Part shown: positions 24,233-32,949 of the stretch, piece by piece
Numbering within the stretch: position 1 is the first letter of the stretch
Layout: the number at the start of each line of letters is the position of its first letter
Notes under the pieces: generated by a model
What the model was told of the DNA's origin: nothing
Seen by the model: only the letters and a program-made list of their open reading frames with translations
Database searches by the model: none
Translations under genes and position numbers: made by a program
DNA from: Planctomycetaceae bacterium
Lineage (GTDB): Bacteria > Planctomycetota > Planctomycetia > Pirellulales > Pirellulaceae
Assembly: GCA_024638965.1 (NCBI GenBank)
Contig: JAHEJI010000021.1
Span: forward strand, 1-44,080
Direction: 5' to 3'
Length of the DNA: 44,080 nucleotides

Positions 24233-25957
24233 CTAGATTTTAAACGATGTAAGGTACACGCCGAACGGGATCGAAAAAATCGCCGAGATCAATGATGAAA
24301 CTAATTTCGCGGCGAACTGCCACTGATTAATGTCGGATTTGGACAGGGCAGGTCGTACAGCAGCCTCTTCGGCGTCTTGGGCCTCAGCAGCCTCTTCGGC
24401 TCGTTGGGCAACAGGTTCTTCGCGGCGGGGTTTGTTGAGAAAATCGCGGAACTTATAGGTCTTCAAGACTCCATCGACTTCAAAAACGACTTCCTGTGTT
24501 TCGATCGACACTGATCTTACGTTCCAGGTGAGTCGGTCGAGTACGAACGAATCGCCGGCTTGAACATGATGAAGCACGCCTTTGGGGCGAACGTCGATCC
24601 AGGCAAACACCTCTCCTTTTTGGTTTTTTGTGATTGATGTAATTTTTGTCTGTTGGGCGTCCAGAAACTTTGGCGGCAGAACTACGAGTTTCACGTTGGC
24701 GATATTTGGGAGAGGCTCATCATTCCGCATGCGAGGTTCCTTGCCGTCGTCCAACTTGACTTCGAATTCATAATCTCCTGATTCAAGTGGATCGCAAACA
24801 AACTGAGCTTCATTCTCACCTTCCCCCTGGTTCAGCTTCGCACCCGCAATTTCGGTATCCATCAGTTCGAATGTAACGGGGTCGTCGTCGCGATCTTCGG
24901 CAAAAATACTGGCTTTAATCGGCTCACCAGCAATGACTTCGATCGTCCGACTTTCGCGCGCAATCGAAGGTTGGTTGTTTCGTTTCTTGTTGACCTTAAG
25001 AACAACTTCTTTTTCGGAAAACTTGGACGGGTTGCCGTTATCCGCTACGCGAAACAACAGCTTGTATTCGCCAACTTCAAGCGGTGGACTACGGAAAGTC
25101 GCTAGACGCGATTCGGGTTCACTTTCAATCACCGCATCGTCGGCTTCACTGCTGACGAGTTCAAATCGGAGCGCATCTCGCTCGTCGGCATCTGAAGCTT
25201 CGACGGTGAAGCTGACTTCGTCGCCTGCGTACGCAGATCTCGGACTGGCGATTTTGAGTATGGGCGGATTATTCGCGGGTGCAAAAATATTCCGCTGAGA
25301 GATCATCTGCTGATATTCTTTGAGCGAGTAGGCAAGGGGAACCTTGGCCTCGGTCAATGGTTGGCCTTCAACAGCGTTCGTAAGCGAAACGAATTCCATC
25401 GTCGCCTCAATATTGAACTGACCGGAGCGGATTAGTTTTTCGTTGCCTGTTCCCGCCATCGTTTTCGGGGTCATTTTGAAAGCCACCAATCGCTTTAAAA
25501 GGGCACTGCGATTGAACGCATCAAGAAAATTGACCCATTGTTCCAGCGTTCCAACCATGTTGACAGTGCTAACTACTTTGTTGCCTATTACGAAAAGTTG
25601 TCGATTTCGAGTGGCCGTCAAACGCCCGCCCCCTACCGTCCGGATCCTGATAATTCGCATACCAAAATCTTTTTCCATATGTTCATTCAACCACTCATCG
25701 ATCGCGAGCTTCGCTTTGCTTGCATCGGGTGGCAAACTGACGCCTTCGTAGTAGGCGCGACGTTGTTTTGCATACTGGGCCTGATCATACGTTTCCTTGC
25801 TGTCTTTGACCTGCTTCTGCAGGCGAATGACTTCCATGGACTGATCATTGTAGGTTCCGATAAACCACATAAAGACCATGAACAACACCATCACCGGAAC
25901 AAGGCATGCCGCGACTGCGGCAAGGATCTGTTCTCGTTTTGTCATGTTTTCAAACAT
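24233..25957 (-). CDS. Type II secretion/pilus platform protein: PilO/GspM-like with Ig-like and PilP/GspC-like domains
   Basis: 574 residues. Order: one membrane segment (about 12-34), a coiled coil (about 38-66) and a ferredoxin-like PilO/GspM region (about 95-195). Two cadherin/Ig-like repeats follow (about 225-430, starting PPILKIASPRSAYAGDEVSF and NQPSIARESRTIEVIAGEP). Then comes a beta domain (about 440-510) with TKITSITKNQKGEVFAWIDV, HHVQAGDSF and FEVDGVLKTYKFRDFL, like the homology region of PilP and GspC. An acidic Ala/Glu stretch and a C-terminal hydrophobic segment (about 548-570) end the protein. It would link the inner-membrane platform to the secretin. Start ATG 25957 lies 29 bases after the PilMN-like stop; the ATG at codon 5 is possible. 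A separate gspC is not present, and this protein may replace it. Confidence 0.75.
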   Translation of the reverse strand: MFENMTKREQILAAVAACLVPVMVLFMVFMWFIGTYNDQSMEVIRLQKQVKDSKETYDQAQYAKQRRAYYEGVSLPPDASKAKLAIDEWLNEHMEKDFGMRIIRIRTVGGGRLTATRNRQLFVIGNKVVSTVNMVGTLEQWVNFLDAFNRSALLKRLVAFKMTPKTMAGTGNEKLIRSGQFNIEATMEFVSLTNAVEGQPLTEAKVPLAYSLKEYQQMISQRNIFAPANNPPILKIASPRSAYAGDEVSFTVEASDADERDALRFELVSSEADDAVIESEPESRLATFRSPPLEVGEYKLLFRVADNGNPSKFSEKEVVLKVNKKRNNQPSIARESRTIEVIAGEPIKASIFAEDRDDDPVTFELMDTEIAGAKLNQGEGENEAQFVCDPLESGDYEFEVKLDDGKEPRMRNDEPLPNIANVKLVVLPPKFLDAQQTKITSITKNQKGEVFAWIDVRPKGVLHHVQAGDSFVLDRLTWNVRSVSIETQEVVFEVDGVLKTYKFRDFLNKPRREEPVAQRAEEAAEAQDAEEAAVRPALSKSDINQWQFAAKLVSSLISAIFSIPFGVYLTSFKI

Positions 25958-25986
25958 CGCGGATCGATTTTCAGGGTAATGGAGTG

Positions 25987-27531
25987 TTATTGGTCGGTGG
26001 TGTCAGAATCAGCAGAACTGTCTGCTGCCGATAAAGGCTCGGGGTTGGCGCGTTGATTTCTGTATTCGATTGCCAACCGGTTCGTTTCCGCGTTGACTTG
26101 ACCGATACCCGGTACCGACATGTGGATGCTATACGAAAACTTTTCAGGATAATCAGGATCTCCAGATTTGCCGGCGTTGTTAGGTGCCACCTGCAGATAC
26201 GGCCGGTCGATCAAATCCCGGCGGATGGTCGTTTCGGTTTTCGAATCGGTTACCCGACCGTTCATTACCAGGGTGGGAACATTTTTTTTGAAGCTGATGT
26301 CGAACGAGTCAACGATAAAATCATCGGGCGTCTTGGCGGCTTTACTGATTTCATACATTTCGTCAAGCCAATTAAAGGTGCTCTGTTTGAAGGAGTCGAG
26401 TTGCTCGACTTCCAGCAGAATCTGCTCGACGGTTTCGTCTTCGTTCTTCGCAGTTTGAGCCTCAAGCTGAGCACTGAGTTTTTTGATTTCAGAGGCCTGG
26501 GAACTGAGCATCCACCAACCAATGAGAGCGATCAACAACAAAGCCGCCGCGACGATTCCACCGATCCGATAAACTCTGCTCAGATCCTTTTTGCCAGAAA
26601 CCGTTTTGCGGGGATTGAGGAAGTCAATATCATGCGGGTGATCCGAAACATGTTGCAACAATGCTCCCAGCAACGCCGTAAAACTCTGGGTTTTCTCAGG
26701 TCTTTCGAAAGCCCGGTCGGTGGTGACCAGCTGAAACGGTTCGACGAAGTGAGTTTCGATCTTGAGTTGCTCGGTGAATTTCGTTTCCAGCAATTCGGCG
26801 TTGGCAAGATTGCCACCGCAAATCAGGATTTCTTGCGGCGATTGAGCATCTTCTCGCGACGCTCGTGACGCCACCGTTCGACGAATCTCACGGATCAGTT
26901 GATCAACCTTTTGCTCAAGATTCTGATCGGCAGAGACGCGTACCGTCCTCGTGGCAATCAGATGACTTCCTTGAGTAAAGCTGACGTCGACCTGGTCACC
27001 CGTTTCATCGACGATGATTCGGCATTTGTCATCTGCTAACCGCGTACTCAATAGATCGACTGCAGCGTAAGGTCGAAACACAATGTGCTTCAAACGAATT
27101 CCAGCGGCCTCCGCGACAGTCGAAATCTGGGCGGTCAGCTCCGGCGAAATGGCGGCGGCCAGAACCTGACGAGGTTGATCTGGATCACCTTTGAAGGGAA
27201 CAAAGTCCAGTGACCAGTTGTCGGTCAGCGATCCAAAATCGCTACGGGCTTTGAACTTAACCAGATCGGGAAGCTCGTTGTCAGGAGCCGGTGGGATGGT
27301 CAGTTCACGGATTTCTGCGCTTGCACGGCTGACTACCGCGATCGCGTCGGCGCGATGGACCCCATGGGACGAAAGCCACTTGCGAAGACGTTCTCCGTTT
27401 TCCTGATCCGAATCGTCTTCTTTCAGTTTGATATAAAAAGTACGTTCAATCTTGATTCGCCGTGCTACCGTCTGCGCCACGGCGACCAGGAGTTGGTCTT
27501 CTTCAATTTCAAGGGCAATAAGATGCGACAT
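25987..27531 (-). CDS. Type II secretion/pilus platform protein, PilM-PilN (GspL-like) fusion
   Basis: 514 residues. The N-terminal part (about 1-310) has an actin-like PilM/GspL fold: MSHLIALEIEEDQLLVAVAQ, CRIIVDETGDQVDVSFTQG and EILICGGNLANAELLE. The linker DFLNPRKTVSGKKDLSRVYR is followed by a membrane segment (about 325-345), a coiled coil (about 350-385) and a PilN-like periplasmic domain with KNVPTLVMNGRVTDSKTE. It therefore combines the cytoplasmic PilM and the bitopic PilN of type IV pili in one chain, as GspL does. It should couple the GspE ATPase to the periplasmic platform. GAAGAG precedes ATG 27531; the gene begins 20 bases after gspK and is in the same operon. Confidence 0.85.
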   Translation of the reverse strand: MSHLIALEIEEDQLLVAVAQTVARRIKIERTFYIKLKEDDSDQENGERLRKWLSSHGVHRADAIAVVSRASAEIRELTIPPAPDNELPDLVKFKARSDFGSLTDNWSLDFVPFKGDPDQPRQVLAAAISPELTAQISTVAEAAGIRLKHIVFRPYAAVDLLSTRLADDKCRIIVDETGDQVDVSFTQGSHLIATRTVRVSADQNLEQKVDQLIREIRRTVASRASREDAQSPQEILICGGNLANAELLETKFTEQLKIETHFVEPFQLVTTDRAFERPEKTQSFTALLGALLQHVSDHPHDIDFLNPRKTVSGKKDLSRVYRIGGIVAAALLLIALIGWWMLSSQASEIKKLSAQLEAQTAKNEDETVEQILLEVEQLDSFKQSTFNWLDEMYEISKAAKTPDDFIVDSFDISFKKNVPTLVMNGRVTDSKTETTIRRDLIDRPYLQVAPNNAGKSGDPDYPEKFSYSIHMSVPGIGQVNAETNRLAIEYRNQRANPEPLSAADSSADSDTTDQ

Positions 27532-27551
27532 AGTCTCTTCTTTAAAGGGTG

Positions 27552-29132
27552 CTACTCGATTAAATCGATCCCTAAAACGTCAATGGAGTAGCCACCCTGC
27601 AGATGGCTTTTATCTCTCCAAAATAATATGCGAGGCAGCGGGACGGTAGTATCCAAAACCGCCTCGGCCCGAGATGTGGCAACTCCATCATCGAAATAGC
27701 CGACAATTTCAGCCCGATAAACAGCACCACCGGTACAAACGAACGGCAACAACACATCGCGCATCGTCGGCAAGTTGACAATGCCGTCAACTAACAGCCA
27801 CGTTTCATATTTACGGTATTTGTCAACGCCGTCAGGATCGCCCAATTCAAACTCACGGACCTTCAGGATTTGATCGATATATTCGTCGGTCATTCCCGGG
27901 ATACCCGCGAGGATTCGCCGAGGAGCTTGCATGATGTTGATTCGTCCAGGAAACGAATCGCCTTCCATCGTCGTGATGGATTCCATGATAATCGGAAGCG
28001 TAAAATGCCAGTTTTCAGGTTGCACCGGTGATTGAATGATCGGATCGTTGAGATTTACGTCACTCGCATTCAAATCCGTCGGTTCAGTGCCGGTCGTGTA
28101 TACCCCAACTAGATCAAGCACGTTGTTGAAGGTGTTGCTTCCAGAGTCGGTCAAGTCGACCGGATACGTCGAACAATCCTTGACGATCGGGTCTTCTTCA
28201 CCCGGGAAGGCGGGTCCGTTGATGCGATAGTTGATGATAAATCGAGTCCAGTTTTCGTCAAACACACTTCTCAAATCGGTATATAGCTGATCGAGATCCG
28301 GATTGTTGATATTGATTTTTGGCAATCCCTCGGGATTCAAGTTGGATTCTCGACTGAAGAGAGTCATGTAATTTGCCCAACCCAGCAGCATATCGGATTC
28401 GACAGAAGAAGCGTCGCTATCCATTAGCTCATCCGGGTCAATGATGCCGTTGCGATTAATATCAAGTCCGAAAAGCAATTGGGGTGTGACGTTTCGAACA
28501 AGCAGCAGCTCATCGATGCTGTCCATCGGTCCGTTTTTTGCATCGTAGGGTGGCTGGCTGCCGTTGTAGTAACTGGTCTCAACCCCAAATTCTCGTTGCT
28601 CATCGTCAGCGTCAATCCAATCCAGAATTGCGTCCGCAACGTCTTCCGTCATTGCGGGAAGGGCCATCAAAAGCTGTCGACCAGCACCTGGAAGTTTGAG
28701 ATCAAGAATTGGAAGCGAATTGATGTTCAGTTTGTTACACTCATCCATCAACCCGTAACGAAAGCCTTCAGCGTTGCCAATTTCATCCATGCTGGATGAA
28801 ATTACCGTGAAACGTCCGACACGTTCTCGGTTTAAAGGATCAGCCAAAACGGATATGTTCTGAAATCGTTCGGGGTTATCCCAGATTCCGCCTTTTTCTC
28901 GAATGGTCGCCTGATTATTGGAAAGGAACAAACGAACATAATCGACACCCGAATCGCACAAATATTTTGACTGCATCCTTTGAGTCATCAATCGCGACGC
29001 TTCGTCCTCGGTCTGCATGAGCTGTGTGAACGTGTATGCGGACAGCGAAAGTACAACGATGGTCACCAAAACAATGATCAGAATCGTGCCCTGTCGTGTC
29101 GAAGATCGGGAACTGGAAGAACGCAGGATCAT
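27552..29132 (-). CDS. gspK: Type II secretion minor pseudopilin GspK
   Basis: 526 residues. The prepilin signal RQG/TILIIVLVTIVVLSL lacks Glu at position +5, as is typical of GspK. The family core follows, with LCDSGVDYVRLFLSN, GLMDECNKLNINSLP, DAILDWIDADDEQREFG and later GLPKININNPDLDQL. GspK caps the pseudopilus with GspI and GspJ. The protein is longer than the usual 300-350 residues. It contains a canonical EF-hand calcium loop at about 224-235 (DINRNGIIDPDE). The last base of the start codon overlaps the end of gspJ (gspJ stop at 29132-29134), so translation is coupled. Confidence 0.92.
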   Translation of the reverse strand: MILRSSSSRSSTRQGTILIIVLVTIVVLSLSAYTFTQLMQTEDEASRLMTQRMQSKYLCDSGVDYVRLFLSNNQATIREKGGIWDNPERFQNISVLADPLNRERVGRFTVISSSMDEIGNAEGFRYGLMDECNKLNINSLPILDLKLPGAGRQLLMALPAMTEDVADAILDWIDADDEQREFGVETSYYNGSQPPYDAKNGPMDSIDELLLVRNVTPQLLFGLDINRNGIIDPDELMDSDASSVESDMLLGWANYMTLFSRESNLNPEGLPKININNPDLDQLYTDLRSVFDENWTRFIINYRINGPAFPGEEDPIVKDCSTYPVDLTDSGSNTFNNVLDLVGVYTTGTEPTDLNASDVNLNDPIIQSPVQPENWHFTLPIIMESITTMEGDSFPGRINIMQAPRRILAGIPGMTDEYIDQILKVREFELGDPDGVDKYRKYETWLLVDGIVNLPTMRDVLLPFVCTGGAVYRAEIVGYFDDGVATSRAEAVLDTTVPLPRILFWRDKSHLQGGYSIDVLGIDLIE

Positions 29133-30205
29133 TATTCTGACTCCTCCAGCTCCGCAGTGGGTAAGTGAATGACTGCGCGATAGGACTGCATCGTATCCGG
29201 GTCGAATCCGGCATATTGATAATTGTTTCCATCCCGGCTGCGAGCCGGATCAAGGATTAAGACGATTTCGACGGCGGGCGGAAAACCGCCGTTTTCTTCG
29301 GAGTCCCATTGCTCAACCCATTCTTCACCATCGAAGTAACGCATTCCGATCTGCGCTACCTCGGGTGCGACAAGTTGAGAATATTGATCAACTTGAACGG
29401 TTCCCGTCTCTTCACGAAACGCTGCAACCGCCCGATCGATTTGGCGACGATAAAGTCCACCAGGTGCGTTTTCGGTTCGCGACTCAAACTGATTCTCCTG
29501 GTTCTCCGGCGCTGCTTCATCAACGAAATAGGCGATGGACTTAACGTCAGAGGGGGTTTGCACCAGGTTGCTTTGAACTGCGATAAGTGGATTGTATTGG
29601 TCGACTCGAGGCAAACGGCTGGCGTCGACGGAAATGGCTGTGGCCGTTCCGATAAAAGTCGGACGACAGGCAACGCACTCTTCCATGTCCGCTGCTTCGC
29701 TCTCAGCTGCAGATCGATCAGTTCCAGCACCACTGGCACCCTGTCCACCAGCACCACCGGCACCCTGTCCACCAGCATCGTCGGCACCCTGCCCTCCAGC
29801 GTCACCTGCACCCTGCCCTCCGCCAACTTCTCCGACGTCTCCTCCGCCAAGGCCAGCTCCAGCCGCGTCCATTCCGGCGTCGTCGTTGTCTGGATTCGCG
29901 TCATCTTGCATCGCAAGACCGATGCCGGCAATCATCTGTTCCGAAAGAATAAGATTTTCCAGAGCTGAAAAGTCCTGTGCGCGATATTGGATTGCCGCCC
30001 GAACGTCGTTGGTGATCATCATGATGACGCTACGGGCGACTTGTTGAGATTCGATTCTCTCTTGTTGCCGGTTAAGCGTAACAAGGTGCAGCCGAATCGC
30101 CACCGCAATCGCCCCGATGACGATTACCGACAACGCAAGTGCGATCAAAACTTCAAGCAGAGTAAAACCGGACTTTTCCGTTCCTGTTTGACGTGGCGAC
30201 ATCAT
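29132..30205 (-). CDS. gspJ: Type II secretion minor pseudopilin GspJ
   Basis: 357 residues. The prepilin signal KSG/FTLLEVLIALALSVIVI has the normal Glu at +5. The core includes a C-terminal part with GLYRRQIDRAVAAF, IGMRYFDGEEWVEQWDSEE and PPAVEIVLIL, as in GspJ. An insertion at about residues 110-175 is almost pure Gly, Ala, Asp and Gln (GGQGAGDAGGQGADDAGG) and comes from a tandem repeat in the DNA. The usual length is about 200 residues. ATG 30205 overlaps the gspI stop (ATGA), and the GAG/GAA codons at the end of gspI form its ribosome binding site. In the complex it joins GspI and GspK at the tip of the pseudopilus. Confidence 0.92.
   Translation of the reverse strand: MMSPRQTGTEKSGFTLLEVLIALALSVIVIGAIAVAIRLHLVTLNRQQERIESQQVARSVIMMITNDVRAAIQYRAQDFSALENLILSEQMIAGIGLAMQDDANPDNDDAGMDAAGAGLGGGDVGEVGGGQGAGDAGGQGADDAGGQGAGGAGGQGASGAGTDRSAAESEAADMEECVACRPTFIGTATAISVDASRLPRVDQYNPLIAVQSNLVQTPSDVKSIAYFVDEAAPENQENQFESRTENAPGGLYRRQIDRAVAAFREETGTVQVDQYSQLVAPEVAQIGMRYFDGEEWVEQWDSEENGGFPPAVEIVLILDPARSRDGNNYQYAGFDPDTMQSYRAVIHLPTAELEESE
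29736..29831 (-). repeat. 24-base tandem repeat inside gspJ
   Basis: Units begin CACCCTG at 29736, 29760, 29784 and 29808: four copies with a strict 24-base period and a few substitutions. The repeat is in frame and encodes an eight-residue Gly/Ala/Gln/Asp unit (GGQGAGDA type) in the inserted loop of GspJ. Copy number changes would keep the frame. Confidence 0.85.
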
Positions 30206-30624
30206 TCTTCCTCCTCCTCTGGCTCGTAATCTGGATCAGGCATGAATCGAGTCGCGGTAATGATGACGGGCATCCGTGTCGTTTGTTTATCCGGACGTGC
30301 GGTGACCGTCACGACGAGCAATCCCGGTTGGTCCGATGTCTCAATTGCAACGGAATAAACCCAATCTGGATTCTCGTCGAGTGTTCGTTGCGAGACGGCT
30401 TCCAGCGGCAAAACGCCGGCGGCAACCTCAGCCATTTTCGTATCGCAATAAACGTTGCCGTCACTGCGCAATCTGGCTTGTAAAGCGTGATGGTATCCCA
30501 AACCTACGAGTTGCCCGATGACAGCCAACGCTCCGCCGAGGATCGCGATCGCGAGCAGGACCTCCAACAGCGATAGTCCTTCACGTTTAGCAAGAGCCCG
30601 TTGTTTGCTGAGTGGATGATGCAT
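30202..30624 (-). CDS. gspI: Type II secretion minor pseudopilin GspI
   Basis: 140 residues, a normal GspI length. The prepilin signal REG/LSLLEVLLAIAILGGALAV has Glu at +5. A short periplasmic domain includes CDTKMAEVAAGV and YSVAIETSDQPGLLVVTVT. It ends with five consecutive Glu residues. GspI nucleates the GspIJK tip complex of the pseudopilus. ATG 30624 is 11 bases after gspH, and the stop overlaps the gspJ start, so it sits firmly inside the operon. Confidence 0.9.
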   Translation of the reverse strand: MHHPLSKQRALAKREGLSLLEVLLAIAILGGALAVIGQLVGLGYHHALQARLRSDGNVYCDTKMAEVAAGVLPLEAVSQRTLDENPDWVYSVAIETSDQPGLLVVTVTARPDKQTTRMPVIITATRFMPDPDYEPEEEEE

Positions 30625-30635
30625 GACTTCTCCAA

Positions 30636-31256
30636 TTACCGCTCTTTGATCTTGGTCGAAGTTGCCGTTCCCGTGAGTCCACGCAAGTTGACTTGCATTA
30701 ATTCCTGCTTGTCATTTTCGATGATCACTTGAGCATCCTGAGATGTGCCGTCAGGATAAAACAAGATCATTTTGACGTTTCCTAATCCGCCTGGACTCTC
30801 GTCGGCAACCGCTTGCGCGGCGCGAGCATCGACGATCGCGTCGCCTTGTGCAAAAATGACGCCGCGCGGCAAAAGATCCTTGGCAAAGTTTTCAGCCGAT
30901 GTTCGGTTTCGGGATTGTTTAGCGCGACGTGAAGCGATGCTCATTTGTTGCTCGGCATTGGAAAACGGAGCGACGCCGTGCCAGGCTTCTCCCGGTACAT
31001 AATAGACAGCATGAACCTCGCCCGACTTAATCGCTTTTACACGAGCCTTGCCCATCGAAGCTCGTAAGAGCCCAGCGCCTTTAACTAGTGCTTGACGAGA
31101 AAAGCTTCTTTGAATGGTTGGGATCGATAGCGCGGCAACGATCAGCAAAATTGCCATTACGAAGATCAACTCCATTAGCGAAAAACCGCAACGCTGTGTT
31201 GCGTTACGGTCTGTTTTCGCCAAAGCAATTTCCGAGTTTTGCTCGCTCAAAATCAT
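30636..31256 (-). CDS. gspH: Type II secretion minor pseudopilin GspH
   Basis: 206 residues from ATG 31256, which directly follows the gspG stop and has AAGG 5 bases upstream. A TTG at 31313 would overlap gspG and is unlikely. The prepilin signal RCG/FSLMELIFVMAILLIVAAL has Glu at +5 and is preceded by a rather long leader of about 23 residues. The periplasmic part (GAGLLRASMGKARVKAIKSG, YYVPGEAWHGVAPF) fits the GspH/FimT group. It is a minor pseudopilin under the tip complex. Confidence 0.88.
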   Translation of the reverse strand: MILSEQNSEIALAKTDRNATQRCGFSLMELIFVMAILLIVAALSIPTIQRSFSRQALVKGAGLLRASMGKARVKAIKSGEVHAVYYVPGEAWHGVAPFSNAEQQMSIASRRAKQSRNRTSAENFAKDLLPRGVIFAQGDAIVDARAAQAVADESPGGLGNVKMILFYPDGTSQDAQVIIENDKQELMQVNLRGLTGTATSTKIKER

Positions 31257-31260
31257 CGCC

Positions 31261-31671
31261 TTACTCGATCTGTGGAATATCGTCGTCCGTTCCCGCCGTA
31301 CCGTCTTTGCCAACGGACATGATAGTCACACGTTCATTTTGTTCATCAGGCGTGTACTGATATTCACGGTTCCAGGGATCCATCGGAACAGGATCTTCCA
31401 GATACGGACCACCCCATCGGATCTTTGTCAGGCCACTCGGCATGAGGTGTAGATCGTCCAGCGTGTTTGGATAAGTTCCGACGTGAAGCTTGTACGCCTT
31501 GCACTGGTCTTCAAGGTTTTGAATCTGAATGTAGGCGGCTTGTGAATATGCATTGGCCTGCATACTCATGACTGAAAACCCAGCCAACGACGCCAGCACA
31601 ACCAGAATCGCCATGACGAGGAGTAATTCGAGCAACGTAAAACCCTTACGTCTTTTTGATCGTTTAAACAT
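31261..31671 (-). CDS. gspG: Type II secretion major pseudopilin GspG
   Basis: 136 residues, the usual size. The prepilin signal RKG/FTLLELLLVMAILVVLASL has Glu at +5. The C-terminal domain has the GspG signature GTYPNTLDDLHLMP, GGPYLEDPVPMDPWNREYQY and SVGKDGTAGTDDDI, the last being the calcium-binding loop. GspG polymerises into the pseudopilus that drives substrates through the secretin. GGAG lies 8 bases before ATG 31671. It is between gspF and gspH in the canonical order. Confidence 0.95.
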   Translation of the reverse strand: MFKRSKRRKGFTLLELLLVMAILVVLASLAGFSVMSMQANAYSQAAYIQIQNLEDQCKAYKLHVGTYPNTLDDLHLMPSGLTKIRWGGPYLEDPVPMDPWNREYQYTPDEQNERVTIMSVGKDGTAGTDDDIPQIE

Positions 31672-31716
31672 TTCAATATCTCCGCAAAATTGTTTATTTT
31701 TATTCGAGGTTGGGGA

Positions 31717-32922
31717 TCACCCCATGACCTGTCCCATTTTGATCACTGGCATCAGCAATGCGACAACCACGAACAAAACGATTGCCGCCATCACCAACAA
31801 CATCAACGGTTCCACGAGTTTAACCATCAAATCTAATCGCCGTAATGTCTGTTTTTCCAGCCCCTCAGCAGCATTGATCAAGACGGTATCCAACGTGTTG
31901 GACTCTTCCGCCACATTGATCATCTCCGTGATGTTTCTGGGAAAATGTCCGGAAGCGCTCAGCGGCTCCGAAAGTGATTCACCGGAAGTGATATTTTCGG
32001 AAGCTTCTGCGATCGCCTTTGAAAGCACCCGGTTTCCAGCGGCTTCACGGCTGATCTCCAGAGCTTTCAAAATCGGCACTCCATTTTTAAGCAGCGTTCC
32101 CAGAACACGGCAAAAACGGGCAACGGCCAAGTTTCTAAAAATTACGCCCAGAAGCGGAAGTTTCAGCCTCATGGCGTCGGCAAACCATTTGCCTTTGTCC
32201 GATGCTAATTGAACCTTGGCAACGGCAAAAAGTATCGCCAAAAACAGCAGAATATACAGCCAATAACTCCTTAAGGATCCGCTAAACGCCAAAAGCATAT
32301 CGGTAGCCTTGGGAAGTTCGCCCTTGGCACGCAATTGGTCGAATAATGAACCGAATTCCGGCACAAAAAACACCAATAAGACGACGACGATGATCGAACC
32401 AATTGTGGCGAGTACCGCGGGGTAAATCAGGGCGCCCATCGTACGCTGTTTGAGTTCGGATTGTTGTTCGGTAAATGTCGCGACGCGGTCGAGGGCCTCT
32501 TCAAGGAATCCACCCTCCGCACCGGCTCGTGACATGTTAACCGCCATCTCGTTGAAGATCTTGGGGTGCCGTGCGAACCCTTCCGAGAGCGTATCCCCAT
32601 CTTCGATTCGGGTGATAACGTCGTCCAGAGCCTTCTTCAGCGCTGGAATGCTGGACTGGTCTTTCAAGATGTTTAACGAGCGAAGCAGCGGAACACCGTT
32701 TTTGATCAACGATGCAAGCTGTTCGTAAAAGCTTGAGATTCGGGTGCCACCCACGCGTCGACCTCCGAACGTGATCTGTTTTTTTTCGGCTGATGAAACC
32801 GAAATTGGAAACAGAGATTTTGCCGTCAACGTATTGAGCACGTCTCGTTCGGTATTCGCGGACAGACTACCGGTGACTTTCTCTCCGGACATCTCACGGG
32901 CTACGTATTCAAATGTTGGCAT
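31717..32922 (-). CDS. gspF: Type II secretion inner-membrane platform protein GspF
   Basis: 401 residues, the normal length. N-terminal MPTFEYVAREMSGEKVTGSL is typical. Two homologous cytoplasmic helical domains (FYEQLASLIKNGVPLLRSL at about 67-85, and RFCRVLGTLLKNGVPILKAL in the second half) alternate with three membrane segments (about 170-195, 220-240 and 370-395). It forms the core of the inner-membrane platform below the pseudopilus and works with GspE. It starts 27 bases after the gspE stop, in the same operon. Confidence 0.94.
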   Translation of the reverse strand: MPTFEYVAREMSGEKVTGSLSANTERDVLNTLTAKSLFPISVSSAEKKQITFGGRRVGGTRISSFYEQLASLIKNGVPLLRSLNILKDQSSIPALKKALDDVITRIEDGDTLSEGFARHPKIFNEMAVNMSRAGAEGGFLEEALDRVATFTEQQSELKQRTMGALIYPAVLATIGSIIVVVLLVFFVPEFGSLFDQLRAKGELPKATDMLLAFSGSLRSYWLYILLFLAILFAVAKVQLASDKGKWFADAMRLKLPLLGVIFRNLAVARFCRVLGTLLKNGVPILKALEISREAAGNRVLSKAIAEASENITSGESLSEPLSASGHFPRNITEMINVAEESNTLDTVLINAAEGLEKQTLRRLDLMVKLVEPLMLLVMAAIVLFVVVALLMPVIKMGQVMG

Positions 32923-32949
32923 GGTTCGTTAGCTCTTCTCAATCCCTCG

